62,472 nucleotides of DNA from Methylobacterium sp. E-066 (GTDB taxonomy: Bacteria > Pseudomonadota > Alphaproteobacteria > Rhizobiales > Beijerinckiaceae). The notes beneath the pieces were generated by a model, which did not search any database, was not told the DNA's origin, and was given only the letters and a program-made list of their open reading frames with translations. Every line of letters begins with the position of its first letter. Position 1 is the first letter of the stretch. Below are positions 45,192 through 54,176 of the stretch, one piece after another. Both the position numbers and the translations under genes were made by a program. Where the stretch lies: assembly GCF_022829635.1 (NCBI RefSeq), contig NZ_JAKSYO010000101.1, positions 1 to 62,472 on the forward strand, given 5' to 3'.

Positions 45192-45608
45192 TCAGTTCAA
45201 GACGGGATCCGGCGCCGCCGCGCCACGCCGTCCGCGGCGGCCGAGTACGACCGGGATCCGCGGCTTGCGCGTCGCGGGCGCGCTCGGGGCGTGGGCGCCG
45301 TCCAGGGCCTGGAGCGCGGCCAGGACGTCGTCGATCGGGACCGGTTCGGACCGGCAGCCGGGCAGGCAGCGCAAAGTCGGGCAGGACTCCACGGCGCGGG
45401 CGTCCGAGGCCCAGGAGGCCAGGATCGCCCGCTTCTCGGCGCGCGACAGGCCGGGATAGGCCAAAACCTCCCGGGGATGCCGGAACACGTCGCCCGGTGC
45501 CACGAAGGCCTCGAACGGGTCGACCGCCGTCGCCCTCAGATTGGCCGCGGCCATCGGGCCGAGGCGCTCGATAGATGTGTCGATCGGTGTGGTTTCGATG
45601 GGCTGCAT
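45192..45608 (-). CDS. Stress-locus domain protein, paralogous to the 43993 C-terminus
   Basis: A 138-residue soluble protein. The segment VDPFEAFVAPGDVFRHPREVL, LSRAEKRAILASWASDARAVES (about residues 28-75) shares the pattern P-x2-F/V-x-P-x-D/A-V-x2-HP, then EKR-x-IL-x-W-A-x-D with the protein encoded at 43993. A Cys-rich stretch CPTLRCLPGC follows. The C-terminus KPRIPVVLGRRG echoes the RVVLGRK of the other protein. Function unknown. Confidence 0.65.
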   Translation of the reverse strand: MQPIETTPIDTSIERLGPMAAANLRATAVDPFEAFVAPGDVFRHPREVLAYPGLSRAEKRAILASWASDARAVESCPTLRCLPGCRSEPVPIDDVLAALQALDGAHAPSAPATRKPRIPVVLGRRGRRGAAAPDPVLN

Positions 45609-45719
45609 GCGACCCTCCTGTGCGTCAGCAAAGGTTGGGGCGGCCGGCAGGTCCGCGCTCGGTGGACCGTGCCGGCCGCCGCGTCATGCGTCGTGATCCC
45701 GCCGGATCGGCGGGCGGCC

Positions 45720-46244
45720 TCAATGGGCCGTCTTCTGGGCGCCGGCGCCGCCGTTGATGGCGATGCGGCGCCCCCGCTCCGGCACCTTCTCCGAGCGCGG
45801 CAGGGTCACGGTGAGCACGCCGTTCCGGAACGACGCCTCGACCTTGTCCTCCTCGACCGGGAACGGCAGGGCGATCACCCGCTCGAACCGGCCGTAGCTG
45901 CGCTCCGAGTAGCCACGGGCCTGGTCGGTGGTCTCGGCGCGCTTCTCGCCCCGCAGGGTCAGCACGCCGTCCTCGACCAGGAGCTCGACGTCCTTCTCGT
46001 CGAGGCCGGGCAGCTCGGCCGAGAGCCGCAGCCCGCCATCCGCCTCGACCAGCTCGACATTGGGCCAGCCGAAGCTGCGCCCGGCTACGCTCGGGACCGA
46101 GCCGAACCCGGTGAACACGTCGTCGAACAGGCGGTTCACCTCGCGGTGGAGCGTCAGGAAGGGATTGGCCGGCTCGTTCGACAGGGCAGTCGGCGCAGGG
46201 GCGCCGGTGCTGCGGTTCCACGGAATCAGGTCTCTCACGCTCAT
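45720..46244 (-). CDS. Hsp20 small heat-shock protein (first class)
   Basis: A 174-residue chaperone holding unfolded proteins. The N-terminal segment PFLTLHREVNRLFDDVFTGFG (about 28-48) and the alpha-crystallin domain (about 62-160) with VELVEADGGLRLSAELPGLDEKDVELLVEDGVLTLRGEKR are typical, as is FERVIALPFPVEEDKVEASFRNGVLTVTLP. AAGGAGA lies seven bases before ATG 46244. No UUGCU ROSE motif is present before it, unlike the second gene. Confidence 0.94.
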   Translation of the reverse strand: MSVRDLIPWNRSTGAPAPTALSNEPANPFLTLHREVNRLFDDVFTGFGSVPSVAGRSFGWPNVELVEADGGLRLSAELPGLDEKDVELLVEDGVLTLRGEKRAETTDQARGYSERSYGRFERVIALPFPVEEDKVEASFRNGVLTVTLPRSEKVPERGRRIAINGGAGAQKTAH

Positions 46245-46395
46245 GGCTGTCTCCTTCAGTTTGCTGTCATGGGCTTCTCATTCGGATAGCCGTCGGTGGC
46301 CCGCGGGCCTGAGGGCCCGCACGGCGTGTCGTTTCGTCCAAAGGGGGGCCTGGGCGGCCCGCGGATCGGGCGGCCCGGACCCGGACCGCCCGCGA

Positions 46396-46920
46396 TCAGG
46401 CAGCCTTGGCCTCGGCGACCCTGGCTTCCGCGATCTTGGGCTGGGCAACCTTGCCCTCGGCGATCTGCGTGGGGGCGTTGTCCTGGCCGGAGGTGGCCGT
46501 GACGCCGCCGATGGCGATGCGGCGGGGCTTCAGGGCCTCCGGCACCTCGCGCTTGAGCGCGACGGTCAGGAGCCCGTTCTCCAGGTTCGCACCCACGACC
46601 TTCACGTGGTCGGCCAGGTTGAAGGTCTGGCGGAAGGTGCGGGCCGCGATGCCACGGTGCAGGTACTGCCGCTCGGTTTCCGGGGCCGCCTTCTGGCCCG
46701 ACACGAGGAGCACCGTATCCTGCTGGGTCAGCTCGATCTCGTCGGGGGTGAAGCCCGCCACCGCCATGGTGATGCGGTACTGATCGTCCGCGACCTTCTC
46801 GATGTTGTAGGGCGGCCAGGCGGCCGTGGTCTCGACCCGTTCGGCCTGGTTCAGCAGTTCGAACAGACGGTCGAACCCGATGGACGACCGGAACAGGGGC
46901 GCAACGTCGTAAGTCCTCAT
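46396..46920 (-). CDS. Hsp20 small heat-shock protein (IbpA-like)
   Basis: A 174-residue chaperone of the class A (IbpA-like) group: MRTYDVAPLFRSSIGFDRLFELL, PPYNIEKVADDQYRITMAVAGFTPDEIEL and RTFRQTFNLADHVKVVGANLENGLLTVALKREVPE. A charged Ala/Lys tail (about residues 145-174) is unusual. The start is ATG 46920; GGAGG lies eight bases upstream, and GTG 46926 is an alternative two codons earlier. A ROSE-type hairpin overlaps its ribosome binding site. Protein pairs of this kind cooperate as hetero-oligomers. Confidence 0.94.
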   Translation of the reverse strand: MRTYDVAPLFRSSIGFDRLFELLNQAERVETTAAWPPYNIEKVADDQYRITMAVAGFTPDEIELTQQDTVLLVSGQKAAPETERQYLHRGIAARTFRQTFNLADHVKVVGANLENGLLTVALKREVPEALKPRRIAIGGVTATSGQDNAPTQIAEGKVAQPKIAEARVAEAKAA

Positions 46921-46926
46921 AACCAC

Positions 46927-46978
46927 ATCCTCCGTTGAGCAACGTGACTACAAGAGACGCCGGACACCAGGACCGGCG
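46927..46978 (-). promoter_or_regulatory. ROSE-type RNA thermometer
   Basis: In the transcript the leader reads UUGCUC-AACG-GAGGAU just before the hsp20 start (46927-46942). The U-U-G-C-U motif pairs with the Shine-Dalgarno GAGGA with a G opposite G, the hallmark of ROSE elements. Upstream, CGCCGG-N9-CCGGCG (46958-46978) forms a second perfect hairpin. This fits heat-induced opening of the ribosome binding site. It is predicted from sequence only. Confidence 0.6.
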
Positions 46979-47098
46979 CCCAATCGGCGAACTCGTTTCC
47001 GAGCCTCGCACGCGCGTAACGTTTGCTTTGCGGGGTGGTTCCGCAAGAGGGGCGTTTCTTTTTTGGGCTGTTTTGAGATTCGGTCCGTGGGTGAGCCT

Positions 47099-47126
47099 CC
47101 CCTCTCCCCGCTTGCGGGGAGAGGGG
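47099..47126. terminator. Strong 13-bp hairpin downstream of ftsK
   Basis: CCCCTCTCCCCGC (47099-47111), TT, GCGGGGAGAGGGG (47114-47126) is a perfect inverted repeat lying 85 bases after the ftsK stop. There is no following U run, so a Rho-independent terminator role is plausible but not secure; it may equally be a dispersed palindrome. Confidence 0.5.
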
Positions 47127-47209
47127 GAACCCGCGCCTCGTCCGGAATTGTGTGAAGACCGTAGGCCGGCGGGATCGGGGCTACCACCGCGGGCCGAGCC
47201 AAGAGGCCC

Positions 47210-49879
47210 TCAGCCCGCGGCATCCTCCAGAAGAATCTCGCGCTTGCCGGCGTGGTTGGCCGGGCCGACGATGCCTTCGGTCTCCATCCGCTCCATCAGC
47301 GAGGCGGCGCGGTTGTAGCCGATCTGGAGGCGGCGCTGGATGTAGCTGGTCGAGGCCTTCTGATCGCGCAGAACCACCTGCACGGCCTGGTCGTAGAGGT
47401 CGCCGCCGGCCTCGCCGAAGGAACCCTGGTCGAACACGGCGCCGTCGAGTTCGAGCTCTGCCGCCCCGGCCTTACCGCCCTTGCCGTTCCCTTGGGCGCC
47501 CTTCTCGGGCGCGCCCTCCTCGTCATCGGCGGTGACGGCGTCGAGGTAGCTCGGCCGGCCCTGGCGCTTCAGGTGGGCGACCACGCTCTCGACCTCGCTG
47601 TCCGAGCAGAACGGCCCGTGCACGCGGGTCGTCCGTCCGCCGCCGGCCATGAACAGCATGTCGCCCTGGCCCAGAAGCTGCTCCGCGCCCATCTCGCCGA
47701 GGATCGTGCGCGAGTCGATCTTGCTGGTGACCTGGAAGGAGATGCGGGTCGGGAAGTTCGCCTTGATCGTGCCGGTGATCACATCCACGGACGGGCGCTG
47801 GGTCGCCATGATCAGGTGGATGCCGGCCGCGCGCGCCATCTGGGCGAGCCGCTGGATCGCGCCCTCGATGTCCTTGCCGGCCACCATCATCAGGTCGGCC
47901 ATCTCGTCGACCACGATCACGATGTAGGGGAGGGGGGCGAGGTCCATGGCCTCGTCCTCGTAGATCGCCTCGCCGGTCTGCCGGTCGAAGCCGGTCTGCA
48001 CGGTCCGGGTCAGCACCTCGCCGCGGGCGGCGGCCTCCGCCACGCGGGCGTTGTAGCCGTCGATGTTGCGCACCGCGATCTTGGACATCTTCTTGTAGCG
48101 CTCCTCCATCTCGCGCACGGCCCATTTGAGGGCGATCACCGCCTTCTTGGGATCGGTCACGACGGGGGAGAGCAGGTGCGGGATGCCGTCATAGACCGAC
48201 AGCTCCAGCATCTTGGGATCGACCATGATCAGCCGGCATTCTTCCGGCTTCAGCCGGTAGAGCAGGCTGAGGATCATGGTGTTGATGGCGACCGACTTGC
48301 CCGAGCCGGTGGTGCCGGCGACCAAGAGGTGCGGCATCCGCGCGAGGTCGGCGATGATCGGCTCGCCGCCGATGTTTTTTCCTAAGCACAGGGCGAGCTT
48401 GTGCTTGCTCTCGGCAAAGTCCGTGGAGGCCAGGAGCTCGCGCAAGAACACCGTCTCGCGCTTGGCGTTCGGCAATTCGATGCCGATGGCGTTGCGGCCG
48501 GGGACCACCGCCACGCGGGCCGAGACCGCCGACATCGACCGGGCGATGTCGTCGGCGAGCGCGATCACGCGGCTGGACTTGGTGCCGGGGGCCGGCTCGA
48601 GCTCGTAGAGGGTCACGACCGGGCCGGGGCGCACGGCCAGGATGTCGCCGCGCACGCCGAAATCGCCGAGCGTCGCCTCGAGCAGGGTCGCGTTCTGCTC
48701 CAGGGCATCGGCCGAGACCTGGCTCGCCGGCGAGGGACCGCGTGGGGCGGCCAGCAGGTCGAGGGCCGGCAGGGCGTAATCCTCGGGCCGCATCTGCGGT
48801 GCGGGCGCCCGGCGGGCCGGGACCGGCGCGGCGGCCGGCGCCGCGACCCGTGAGGCGGTCGGCTCCGGGGCGCGCGGCGGCGCCGGCCGGGGCGGGGCCT
48901 CGCGGGAAGAGGTCTCGAACGCGTCCGGCTCGTCGTCCTCCGGGGGCAGGGCAAGCCGACGGGCGGGTGCCGCTGCCGGCTCATCGAGGGACTCGAACAC
49001 CGGCTCGCGCCGCTCCGCGCCCGGATGGTGGGGGGTTTCGGGCAGGTGCTCGGCCCAGGGCAGGTCGGCATCCGTGAAGGCGCGCCGTGCCGCGAGCGCC
49101 GGCGAGGCGCTGTCGAACGGCTCGACTCGGCCGGTCCGCCAGGTCTCGATCCGCCGCGCCAAGGCGACGCGCATCCGCATCAGGCCCTGGGCGAGGGCGC
49201 CGATGCCGACGAGGCCGAGGCTCGGCTCGTCCGCATCCTCGCGCTCGTCGCGGCCCCGCACGGGCTGCTGCCGGGCGGGATAGGGCTCGTCGTGGAAGGA
49301 ATCCTCCTCGACGGCGCCGAACCGGCAGGCGCCGGTGAGGCTGAGGATCGCCACCGCGGCGTAGACGAAGCCGACGAGATGGGCCGCCGCCGACGAGACG
49401 GCCCCGACGATCACCCGGGCCATCGACAGCAGGCCGTCCCCGGCGACGCCGCCGAGCCCAGTCGGGAGCGGCCAGCGGGCGGTGGGGGGCAGGGCACTCG
49501 CCACCGCGCTCGCGGCGCAGAAGCCAATGATCCAGAGCGCCAGGCGCATGCCCCCCTGGGGCAGGTCGCGCTCCCGCATCAGCCGCACGCCCCAGAGCAC
49601 GGGCGGCAGCACGAAGGCGAGGGCGCCGAGCCCGAGGATCTGCATGGCGAGGTCGGCCACGACGGCGCCCGGCTGGCCGAGCACGTTGTGGGCCGGATGG
49701 TCGGTGGCGTGGTTCAGGCTCGGGTCGTCGATCGACCACGTGGCAAGCGCCACGGTCAGCGCGACCGCGCCGGTGAACAGGACGAGCCCTCCGAGCTCCG
49801 TCAGGCGCTTGCCCAGGAAGGGGCGAACGCTGTCGACGTAAGTGTCGTAGGGCGACGCGGGACGGCGAAGCGAGCGCAT
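47210..49879 (-). CDS. ftsK: DNA translocase FtsK
   Basis: An 889-residue septal DNA pump coupling division and chromosome dimer resolution. The N-terminal membrane domain has four to five helices (about residues 25-190), then a Pro/Ala/Arg-rich linker (about 200-400). The motor domain has Walker [17 protein letters not shown] (about 540), the Walker B segment [15 protein letters not shown] and [27 protein letters not shown]. The C-terminal gamma winged helix (about 815-889) includes [40 protein letters not shown], the KOPS reader and XerD contact. Confidence 0.97.
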   Translation of the reverse strand: MRSLRRPASPYDTYVDSVRPFLGKRLTELGGLVLFTGAVALTVALATWSIDDPSLNHATDHPAHNVLGQPGAVVADLAMQILGLGALAFVLPPVLWGVRLMRERDLPQGGMRLALWIIGFCAASAVASALPPTARWPLPTGLGGVAGDGLLSMARVIVGAVSSAAAHLVGFVYAAVAILSLTGACRFGAVEEDSFHDEPYPARQQPVRGRDEREDADEPSLGLVGIGALAQGLMRMRVALARRIETWRTGRVEPFDSASPALAARRAFTDADLPWAEHLPETPHHPGAERREPVFESLDEPAAAPARRLALPPEDDEPDAFETSSREAPPRPAPPRAPEPTASRVAAPAAAPVPARRAPAPQMRPEDYALPALDLLAAPRGPSPASQVSADALEQNATLLEATLGDFGVRGDILAVRPGPVVTLYELEPAPGTKSSRVIALADDIARSMSAVSARVAVVPGRNAIGIELPNAKRETVFLRELLASTDFAESKHKLALCLGKNIGGEPIIADLARMPHLLVAGTTGSGKSVAINTMILSLLYRLKPEECRLIMVDPKMLELSVYDGIPHLLSPVVTDPKKAVIALKWAVREMEERYKKMSKIAVRNIDGYNARVAEAAARGEVLTRTVQTGFDRQTGEAIYEDEAMDLAPLPYIVIVVDEMADLMMVAGKDIEGAIQRLAQMARAAGIHLIMATQRPSVDVITGTIKANFPTRISFQVTSKIDSRTILGEMGAEQLLGQGDMLFMAGGGRTTRVHGPFCSDSEVESVVAHLKRQGRPSYLDAVTADDEEGAPEKGAQGNGKGGKAGAAELELDGAVFDQGSFGEAGGDLYDQAVQVVLRDQKASTSYIQRRLQIGYNRAASLMERMETEGIVGPANHAGKREILLEDAAG

Positions 49880-49930
49880 GCGGGACCGGACGCGAACGGG
49901 GACTCTCGCCCGAGGCTAGTCATGCCGGCC

Positions 49931-49945
49931 TTAACGACCTGCTAA
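49931..49945. promoter_or_regulatory. CtrA-like box upstream of ftsK
   Basis: TTAA-N7-CTAA (read on the minus strand TTAG-N7-TTAA) is one base from the CtrA consensus TTAA-N7-TTAA and lies 52-66 bases upstream of the ftsK start. The cell-cycle regulator CtrA controls several division genes in alphaproteobacteria. One mismatch and a short motif make this suggestive only. Confidence 0.35.
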
Positions 49946-50038
49946 GGTTGAGGAAGCCTGACCCGGTGCCCACCGGGATCGCGCGGGACCCAGTGCGGGG
50001 TGGTGCAAAAACCGCCCCGCTATGGCACAGAAACCGCC

Positions 50039-51139
50039 ATGAACATCGACGGCACGCCCTATCGCACGATCTTCCCGGACCCGGACGGCGTCAGCGTCCA
50101 GGTGATCGACCAGACACGCCTGCCCTTCGCGTTCGAGCTGAAGCGGCTCGCCACCCTCGACGACGCCGCCCTGGCGATCCGCACCATGATCGTGCGCGGC
50201 GCGCCGCTGATCGGCGTCACCGCGGCCTACGGGCTGGCGCTCGCGATGCGGGCCGATCCCTCGATGGAGGGGATCGACCGGGCGGTGGCGGTGCTCGCCG
50301 CGACCCGCCCGACGGCGATCAACCTGCGCTGGGCGCTGGACCGGGTCGCCGGCAACCTGCGGCAGATCCAGCCGGCCGAGCGCTTCGTGCGCGCCTTCGC
50401 GGAGGCCGGCCGCATCGCCGAGGAGGATGTGGCGAGCTGCCGCTCGATCGGCGCCCATGGCGGCCAGATCATCGCCGACCTGCACAAGGCCAATGGCGGG
50501 CGGGCGGTCACGGTGCTGACCCATTGCAACGCCGGCTGGCTCGCCACGGTGGATTGGGGCACCGCGCTGGCGCCGATCTACGCCGCCCACGAGCGCGGCG
50601 TGCCGGTGCACGTGCTGGTGGACGAGACCCGGCCGCGCAGCCAGGGCGCGGCGCTCACCGCCTTCGAGCTCCACGGCCACGGCGTGCCGCACACGGTGAT
50701 CGCCGACAATGCCGGCGGCCACCTGATGCAGCATGGCGGGGTCGACCTGTGCATCGTCGGCTCGGACCGGACCACGGCGAGCGGAGACGTCTGCAACAAG
50801 ATCGGCACCTACCTGAAGGCGCTGGCAGCCCACGACAACCGCGTGCCGTTCTACGCGGCCCTGCCGTTCTCGACGATCGACTGGACACTCCACGACGGCG
50901 TGAGAGAGATCCCGATCGAGGAGCGCGACGGCCGCGAGGTCACCCACATGACCGGCCGGCTCGCCGATGGCGGCTTCGCCACGATCGAGGTGGTCTCGCC
51001 GGGCAGCCCGGTGGCCAACCCGGCCTTCGACGTGACGCCGGCGCGGCTGGTGACCGGAATCATCACCGAGCGCGGCATCTGCGCGGCCACCGAAGAGGGT
51101 TTGTACGGGCTGTATCCGGAGCGGCGGAAGGCGGCGTGA
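50039..51139 (+). CDS. mtnA: S-methyl-5-thioribose-1-phosphate isomerase
   Basis: A 366-residue enzyme of the methionine salvage pathway converting methylthioribose 1-phosphate to the ribulose form. Family segments: [25 protein letters not shown] (here [22 protein letters not shown]), [20 protein letters not shown] with the catalytic Cys, [17 protein letters not shown], and [21 protein letters not shown] with the catalytic Asp. ATG 50039 is preferred to 50000. No other mtn gene lies nearby. Confidence 0.95.
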   Translation: MNIDGTPYRTIFPDPDGVSVQVIDQTRLPFAFELKRLATLDDAALAIRTMIVRGAPLIGVTAAYGLALAMRADPSMEGIDRAVAVLAATRPTAINLRWALDRVAGNLRQIQPAERFVRAFAEAGRIAEEDVASCRSIGAHGGQIIADLHKANGGRAVTVLTHCNAGWLATVDWGTALAPIYAAHERGVPVHVLVDETRPRSQGAALTAFELHGHGVPHTVIADNAGGHLMQHGGVDLCIVGSDRTTASGDVCNKIGTYLKALAAHDNRVPFYAALPFSTIDWTLHDGVREIPIEERDGREVTHMTGRLADGGFATIEVVSPGSPVANPAFDVTPARLVTGIITERGICAATEEGLYGLYPERRKAA

Positions 51140-51193
51140 GGGGAGCTTCGGAGGCGACATGGTGTGTGTGGCAATCCTGTGCATGATGAGCGC

Positions 51194-51421
51194 ATGACTG
51201 AGCTTCTCGATCAGGCCATCGCGCGTGTCCGCGCGCTTCCCCCGGAGACGCAAGATGCGTTCGCGCGCATGCTGTTGAATCTCGCCAGCGATGAGGCCGA
51301 GCCCGTCATCCTGACGCGGGACGAACGGGATGCCATCGCCGCATCGAAGTCGGCTGCGGCGCGGGGCGAGTTCGCGACGGACGAGGAAGTGAGGGCGATC
51401 TGGACGAAGCACGGCCTGTGA
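51194..51421 (+). CDS. Antitoxin of a ParE-type module
   Basis: A 75-residue protein: MTELLDQAIARVRALPPETQDAFARMLL, then a linker and ARGEFATDEEVRAIWTKHGL, the toxin-wrapping tail (DEEVRAI) common in antitoxins of RelE/ParE toxins. The toxin gene overlaps its stop by four bases (GTGA). A paralogue on the minus strand at 51650 has the same opening pattern. ATG 51194 is chosen; the open frame reaches 51164. Confidence 0.82.
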   Translation: MTELLDQAIARVRALPPETQDAFARMLLNLASDEAEPVILTRDERDAIAASKSAAARGEFATDEEVRAIWTKHGL

Positions 51422-51708
51422 AACTTCGCTTCACCCGTCCTGCTTTGACCGACCTTGCCGCGCTGACCGAGTATATCGAGGCTCGATCGCCGGAAGGTGC
51501 TCGGCATGTCCGGCGACGGATCAAGGACGCATTGGAGCGGCTCGCAGATTACCCGATGCTCGGACAGCAAACCGACGATCCGACCATTCGCCGCCTGACC
51601 ACGATCCCTTATCCTTACCTGATCTTCTACGAAGTCACGGACGCGGCCATCATCGTTCATGCCGTTCGCCACAGCGCCCGCGATCCCGGTTCGATGCCGG
51701 ATGCGTGA
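51418..51708 (+). CDS. RelE/ParE-family toxin
   Basis: A 96-residue basic protein: MKLRFTRPALTDLAALTEYIEARSPEGARHVRRRI at the N-terminus, YPMLGQQTDDPTIRRLTT in the middle and YPYLIFYEVTDAAIIVHAVRHSARDP at the C-terminus, the ParE/RelE toxin pattern. It starts at GTG 51418 inside the antitoxin stop. Its last 59 bases overlap, antisense, the tail of the orphan antitoxin frame at 51650-51964. Confidence 0.88.
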   Translation: MKLRFTRPALTDLAALTEYIEARSPEGARHVRRRIKDALERLADYPMLGQQTDDPTIRRLTTIPYPYLIFYEVTDAAIIVHAVRHSARDPGSMPDA

Positions 51709-51964
51709 TGAACGCGGATATCGATGGCTGAGCAGATGCAACGCGGGCGAAGGCCCGAGCGATGATCGTGTGGGCCTCGCCCTCCACGAACGTACTGCGC
51801 TCGGCTTGTTCCAGCCCGGCCATAACGGCGGCCACGTGCTCGGGCTCGATAGCAAGCGGGTCCGCGATCTTCGCCATGCTGAGCATAGCTTGGCCGATGG
51901 CATCTTGATCGTCCGTCGACATCTGCCGCACGGCCGCCACCGCTTTCTCGAGTAAATCCGTCAT
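51650..51964 (-). CDS. Orphan antitoxin-like protein with an aberrant C-terminus
   Basis: A 104-residue frame. Residues 1-72 (MTDLLEKAVAAVRQMSTDDQDAIGQAML, then EHVAAVMAGLEQAERSTFVEGEAHTIIARAF) are an antitoxin related to the one encoded at 51194. The last 30 residues (SAFITHPASNRDRGRCGERHER) are Arg-rich and read antisense into the 3' end of the ParE gene, so they look like read-through after loss of the original stop. No toxin gene follows on this strand. The true functional end could be earlier. Confidence 0.6.
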   Translation of the reverse strand: MTDLLEKAVAAVRQMSTDDQDAIGQAMLSMAKIADPLAIEPEHVAAVMAGLEQAERSTFVEGEAHTIIARAFARVASAQPSISAFITHPASNRDRGRCGERHER

Positions 51965-52046
51965 CGGCTGACCTCTGCCTGATCCTCGAACCACGGCCCA
52001 TCGCGTTGCAATCGGAGGTGGACGTCGAGAACCGCGAGGCTGCGCC

Positions 52047-53036
52047 TCACGGCTCCCAGCGATGGAACACCGCGCTGTCGAACGAAAAGACCGGCTCGCC
52101 ACGCTGGTTCACCCCGGTGTTGCGGGCAAAGGCCAGGCCCCAGCCGGGGCGGGACGCGGAGGCGCGCTTGTCGGTGAGCTTCGTGCTGAACCGGACCGTG
52201 TCGCCCGCGTAGACCGGCTTCAGCCAGCGCAGATTCTTGAAGCCCGGGGAGGGGCCGGCTTCCGGGACGGGGCCGCGGGTGGCCGTGTAGGCGGCGTCGC
52301 GGGCGCGGGTGGTGAGCAGCCGGTTCATGTAGGCGGCGGCGGTGTGCCAGCCGGAGGCGCACAGGCCGCCGAAATGGCTGCGCCGGGCCGCGGCCTGGTC
52401 GAGATGGAACGCCTGCGGGTCGTAGGCCTCGGCGAAGGCCACGATCGCCGCGGCGCTGAACGGGTAGGCCCCGAGGTCGCGGACCCAGCCGATCTCGGCG
52501 TCGCGTAGGAACGGCAGGATTTCGACATCCTCCGGCTCCGCCACCGGCTCCGGCTCGCCGATCTCGACGGGGCGCGGGGGCAGGGGATCGGTGCCGCGGC
52601 GGGCCAGCATGAAGGTGAAGCGCTGGGTCAGCACCGTCTCGCCGCGCGGGTTGCCGAGGGCGACCTCGGCCGTCACGAAGCCGAGCCCCGGCTTCGAGGC
52701 CGAATCCCGCATCCCCACGACCCGGAAGGTCAGCGTCAGGGCATCCCCGGGCAGGACCGGCGCCAGCCAGCGCAGCTCGTCGATCCCGGGCGCGCCCAGC
52801 GACGAGCCGCCTTGGAACGGCCCCCGCTGCAGCAGCCGCATCCCCAGCGCCGCCGTGTGCCAGCCCGACGCGATCAGCCGTCCCGCGAAGGTCGCCTCCG
52901 CGGCCGCCTCGTCGAGGTGGAACGGCTGGAAGTCGAAGGCCCGCGCGAAACCGACGATGGCGTCGCGGCTGACCGTCAGGGGCTCGCCGACGATGACGTC
53001 GCCGACGGAAAAGTCCTCGACCGCGGGGTCCGGCAT
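52047..53036 (-). CDS. Bidomain MaoC-family hydratase
   Basis: A 329-residue protein with two tandem hot-dog (MaoC) domains. Each carries the AFDFQPFHLDEAAAEAT/AYDPQAFHLDQAAARRS signature with catalytic Asp and His (about residues 33-45 and 209-222), followed by F-x-G-x-(L/C)-(I/A)-ASGWHTAA. R-hydratases of this type act on enoyl-CoA or related thioesters; the substrate is unknown. It ends 52 codons from ychF and follows it in the usual alphaproteobacterial order. Confidence 0.9.
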   Translation of the reverse strand: MPDPAVEDFSVGDVIVGEPLTVSRDAIVGFARAFDFQPFHLDEAAAEATFAGRLIASGWHTAALGMRLLQRGPFQGGSSLGAPGIDELRWLAPVLPGDALTLTFRVVGMRDSASKPGLGFVTAEVALGNPRGETVLTQRFTFMLARRGTDPLPPRPVEIGEPEPVAEPEDVEILPFLRDAEIGWVRDLGAYPFSAAAIVAFAEAYDPQAFHLDQAAARRSHFGGLCASGWHTAAAYMNRLLTTRARDAAYTATRGPVPEAGPSPGFKNLRWLKPVYAGDTVRFSTKLTDKRASASRPGWGLAFARNTGVNQRGEPVFSFDSAVFHRWEP

Positions 53037-53069
53037 GGCAGCCTCGTCCAGTGCGTCAGGGGGAGGGGC

Positions 53070-54167
53070 TCAGTTGGCGAAGCGGAAATGCAGCACGTCG
53101 CCGTCCTGCACAACGTAGTCCTTGCCCTCGAGCCGCAGCTTGCCGGCGTCCCGGGCGCCGGATTCGCCGCCCAGCGTGGTGTAGTCCTGGAACGCGATGG
53201 TCTCGGCGCGGATGAAGCCCTTCTCGAAATCCGAGTGGATCACCCCGGCGGCGCCCGGGGCGCGGGTGCCCTTGGTGATCGTCCAGGCCCGGGCCTCCTT
53301 GGGACCGACCGTGAAATAGGTCACGAGGCCGAGCAGATCGTAGCCGGCGCGGATCACCCGGTTGAGGCCGGGCTCGGTCAGCCCCACCGCCTCCAGGAAC
53401 TCGGCCTGGTCGGCTTCGGGCATCACGGCGATCTCGCTCTCGATCTTGGCCGAGACCACCACCGCGATGGCGCCTTCCGCCTTGGCCCGGGCGAACACCG
53501 CATCCGAGTAGGCGTTGCCCTTGTCGGCATCCGTCTCGTCGACGTTGCAGACGTAGAGCACCGGCTTGGCGGTCATCAGCCCGAGGGACTGGAACAGTTT
53601 TTCCTCGTCCGGCTTGCGCTCGACCAGCCGCGCCGGCTTGCCCTCGCGCAGCAGCGGCAGGGCGCGGTTGACGAGGTCGAGGCTCTCCTTGGCCTCCTTG
53701 TCGGCACCCTTGGCCTTCTTCTCCAAGGCGACGGCCCGGCGCTCCAGGCTGTCGAGATCGGCCAGCATCAGCTCGGTCTCGATGGTCTCGATATCGGCCG
53801 CCGGATCGACCTTGCCCTCGACATGGGTGACGTCGCCGTCGGTGAAGCAGCGGACCACGTGGGCAATCGCGTCGACCTCACGGATGTTGGCCAGGAACTG
53901 GTTGCCCAGGCCCTCGCCCTTGGAGGCGCCGCGCACCAGCCCGGCAATGTCCACGAAGGTCAGCCGGGTCGGGATTTTTTCCTTCGAACTCGCGATCCGG
54001 ACGAGGTCGTCCAGGCGCGGATCCGGCACCGCCACCTCGCCGACATTCGGCTCGATGGTGCAGAATGGGTAGTTCGCCGCCTGGGCGGCCGCCGTCTGCG
54101 TCAGCGCGTTGAACAGGGTCGACTTGCCGACGTTCGGCAGGCCGACGATGCCGCATTTGAAGCCCAT
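53070..54167 (-). CDS. ychF: Redox-regulated ribosome-binding ATPase YchF
   Basis: A 365-residue Obg-family P-loop protein preferring ATP. GIVGLPNVGKSTLFNALT (residues 6-23), ANYPFCTIEPNVGEVAVPD (switch region), FVDIAGLVRGASKGEGLGNQFL, and NVDE in place of NKxD, which explains ATP preference. The C-terminal TGS domain has RAWTITKGTRAPGAAGVIHSDFEKGFIRAE. A PIN/RHH toxin-antitoxin pair separates it from pth. Confidence 0.97.
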   Translation of the reverse strand: MGFKCGIVGLPNVGKSTLFNALTQTAAAQAANYPFCTIEPNVGEVAVPDPRLDDLVRIASSKEKIPTRLTFVDIAGLVRGASKGEGLGNQFLANIREVDAIAHVVRCFTDGDVTHVEGKVDPAADIETIETELMLADLDSLERRAVALEKKAKGADKEAKESLDLVNRALPLLREGKPARLVERKPDEEKLFQSLGLMTAKPVLYVCNVDETDADKGNAYSDAVFARAKAEGAIAVVVSAKIESEIAVMPEADQAEFLEAVGLTEPGLNRVIRAGYDLLGLVTYFTVGPKEARAWTITKGTRAPGAAGVIHSDFEKGFIRAETIAFQDYTTLGGESGARDAGKLRLEGKDYVVQDGDVLHFRFAN

Positions 54168-54176
54168 GGATCGGTC

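Noticed and set aside
46200..46395. Possible ROSE element before the first hsp20 (46244)
   Set aside because: The leader lacks the UUGCU anti-Shine-Dalgarno motif.
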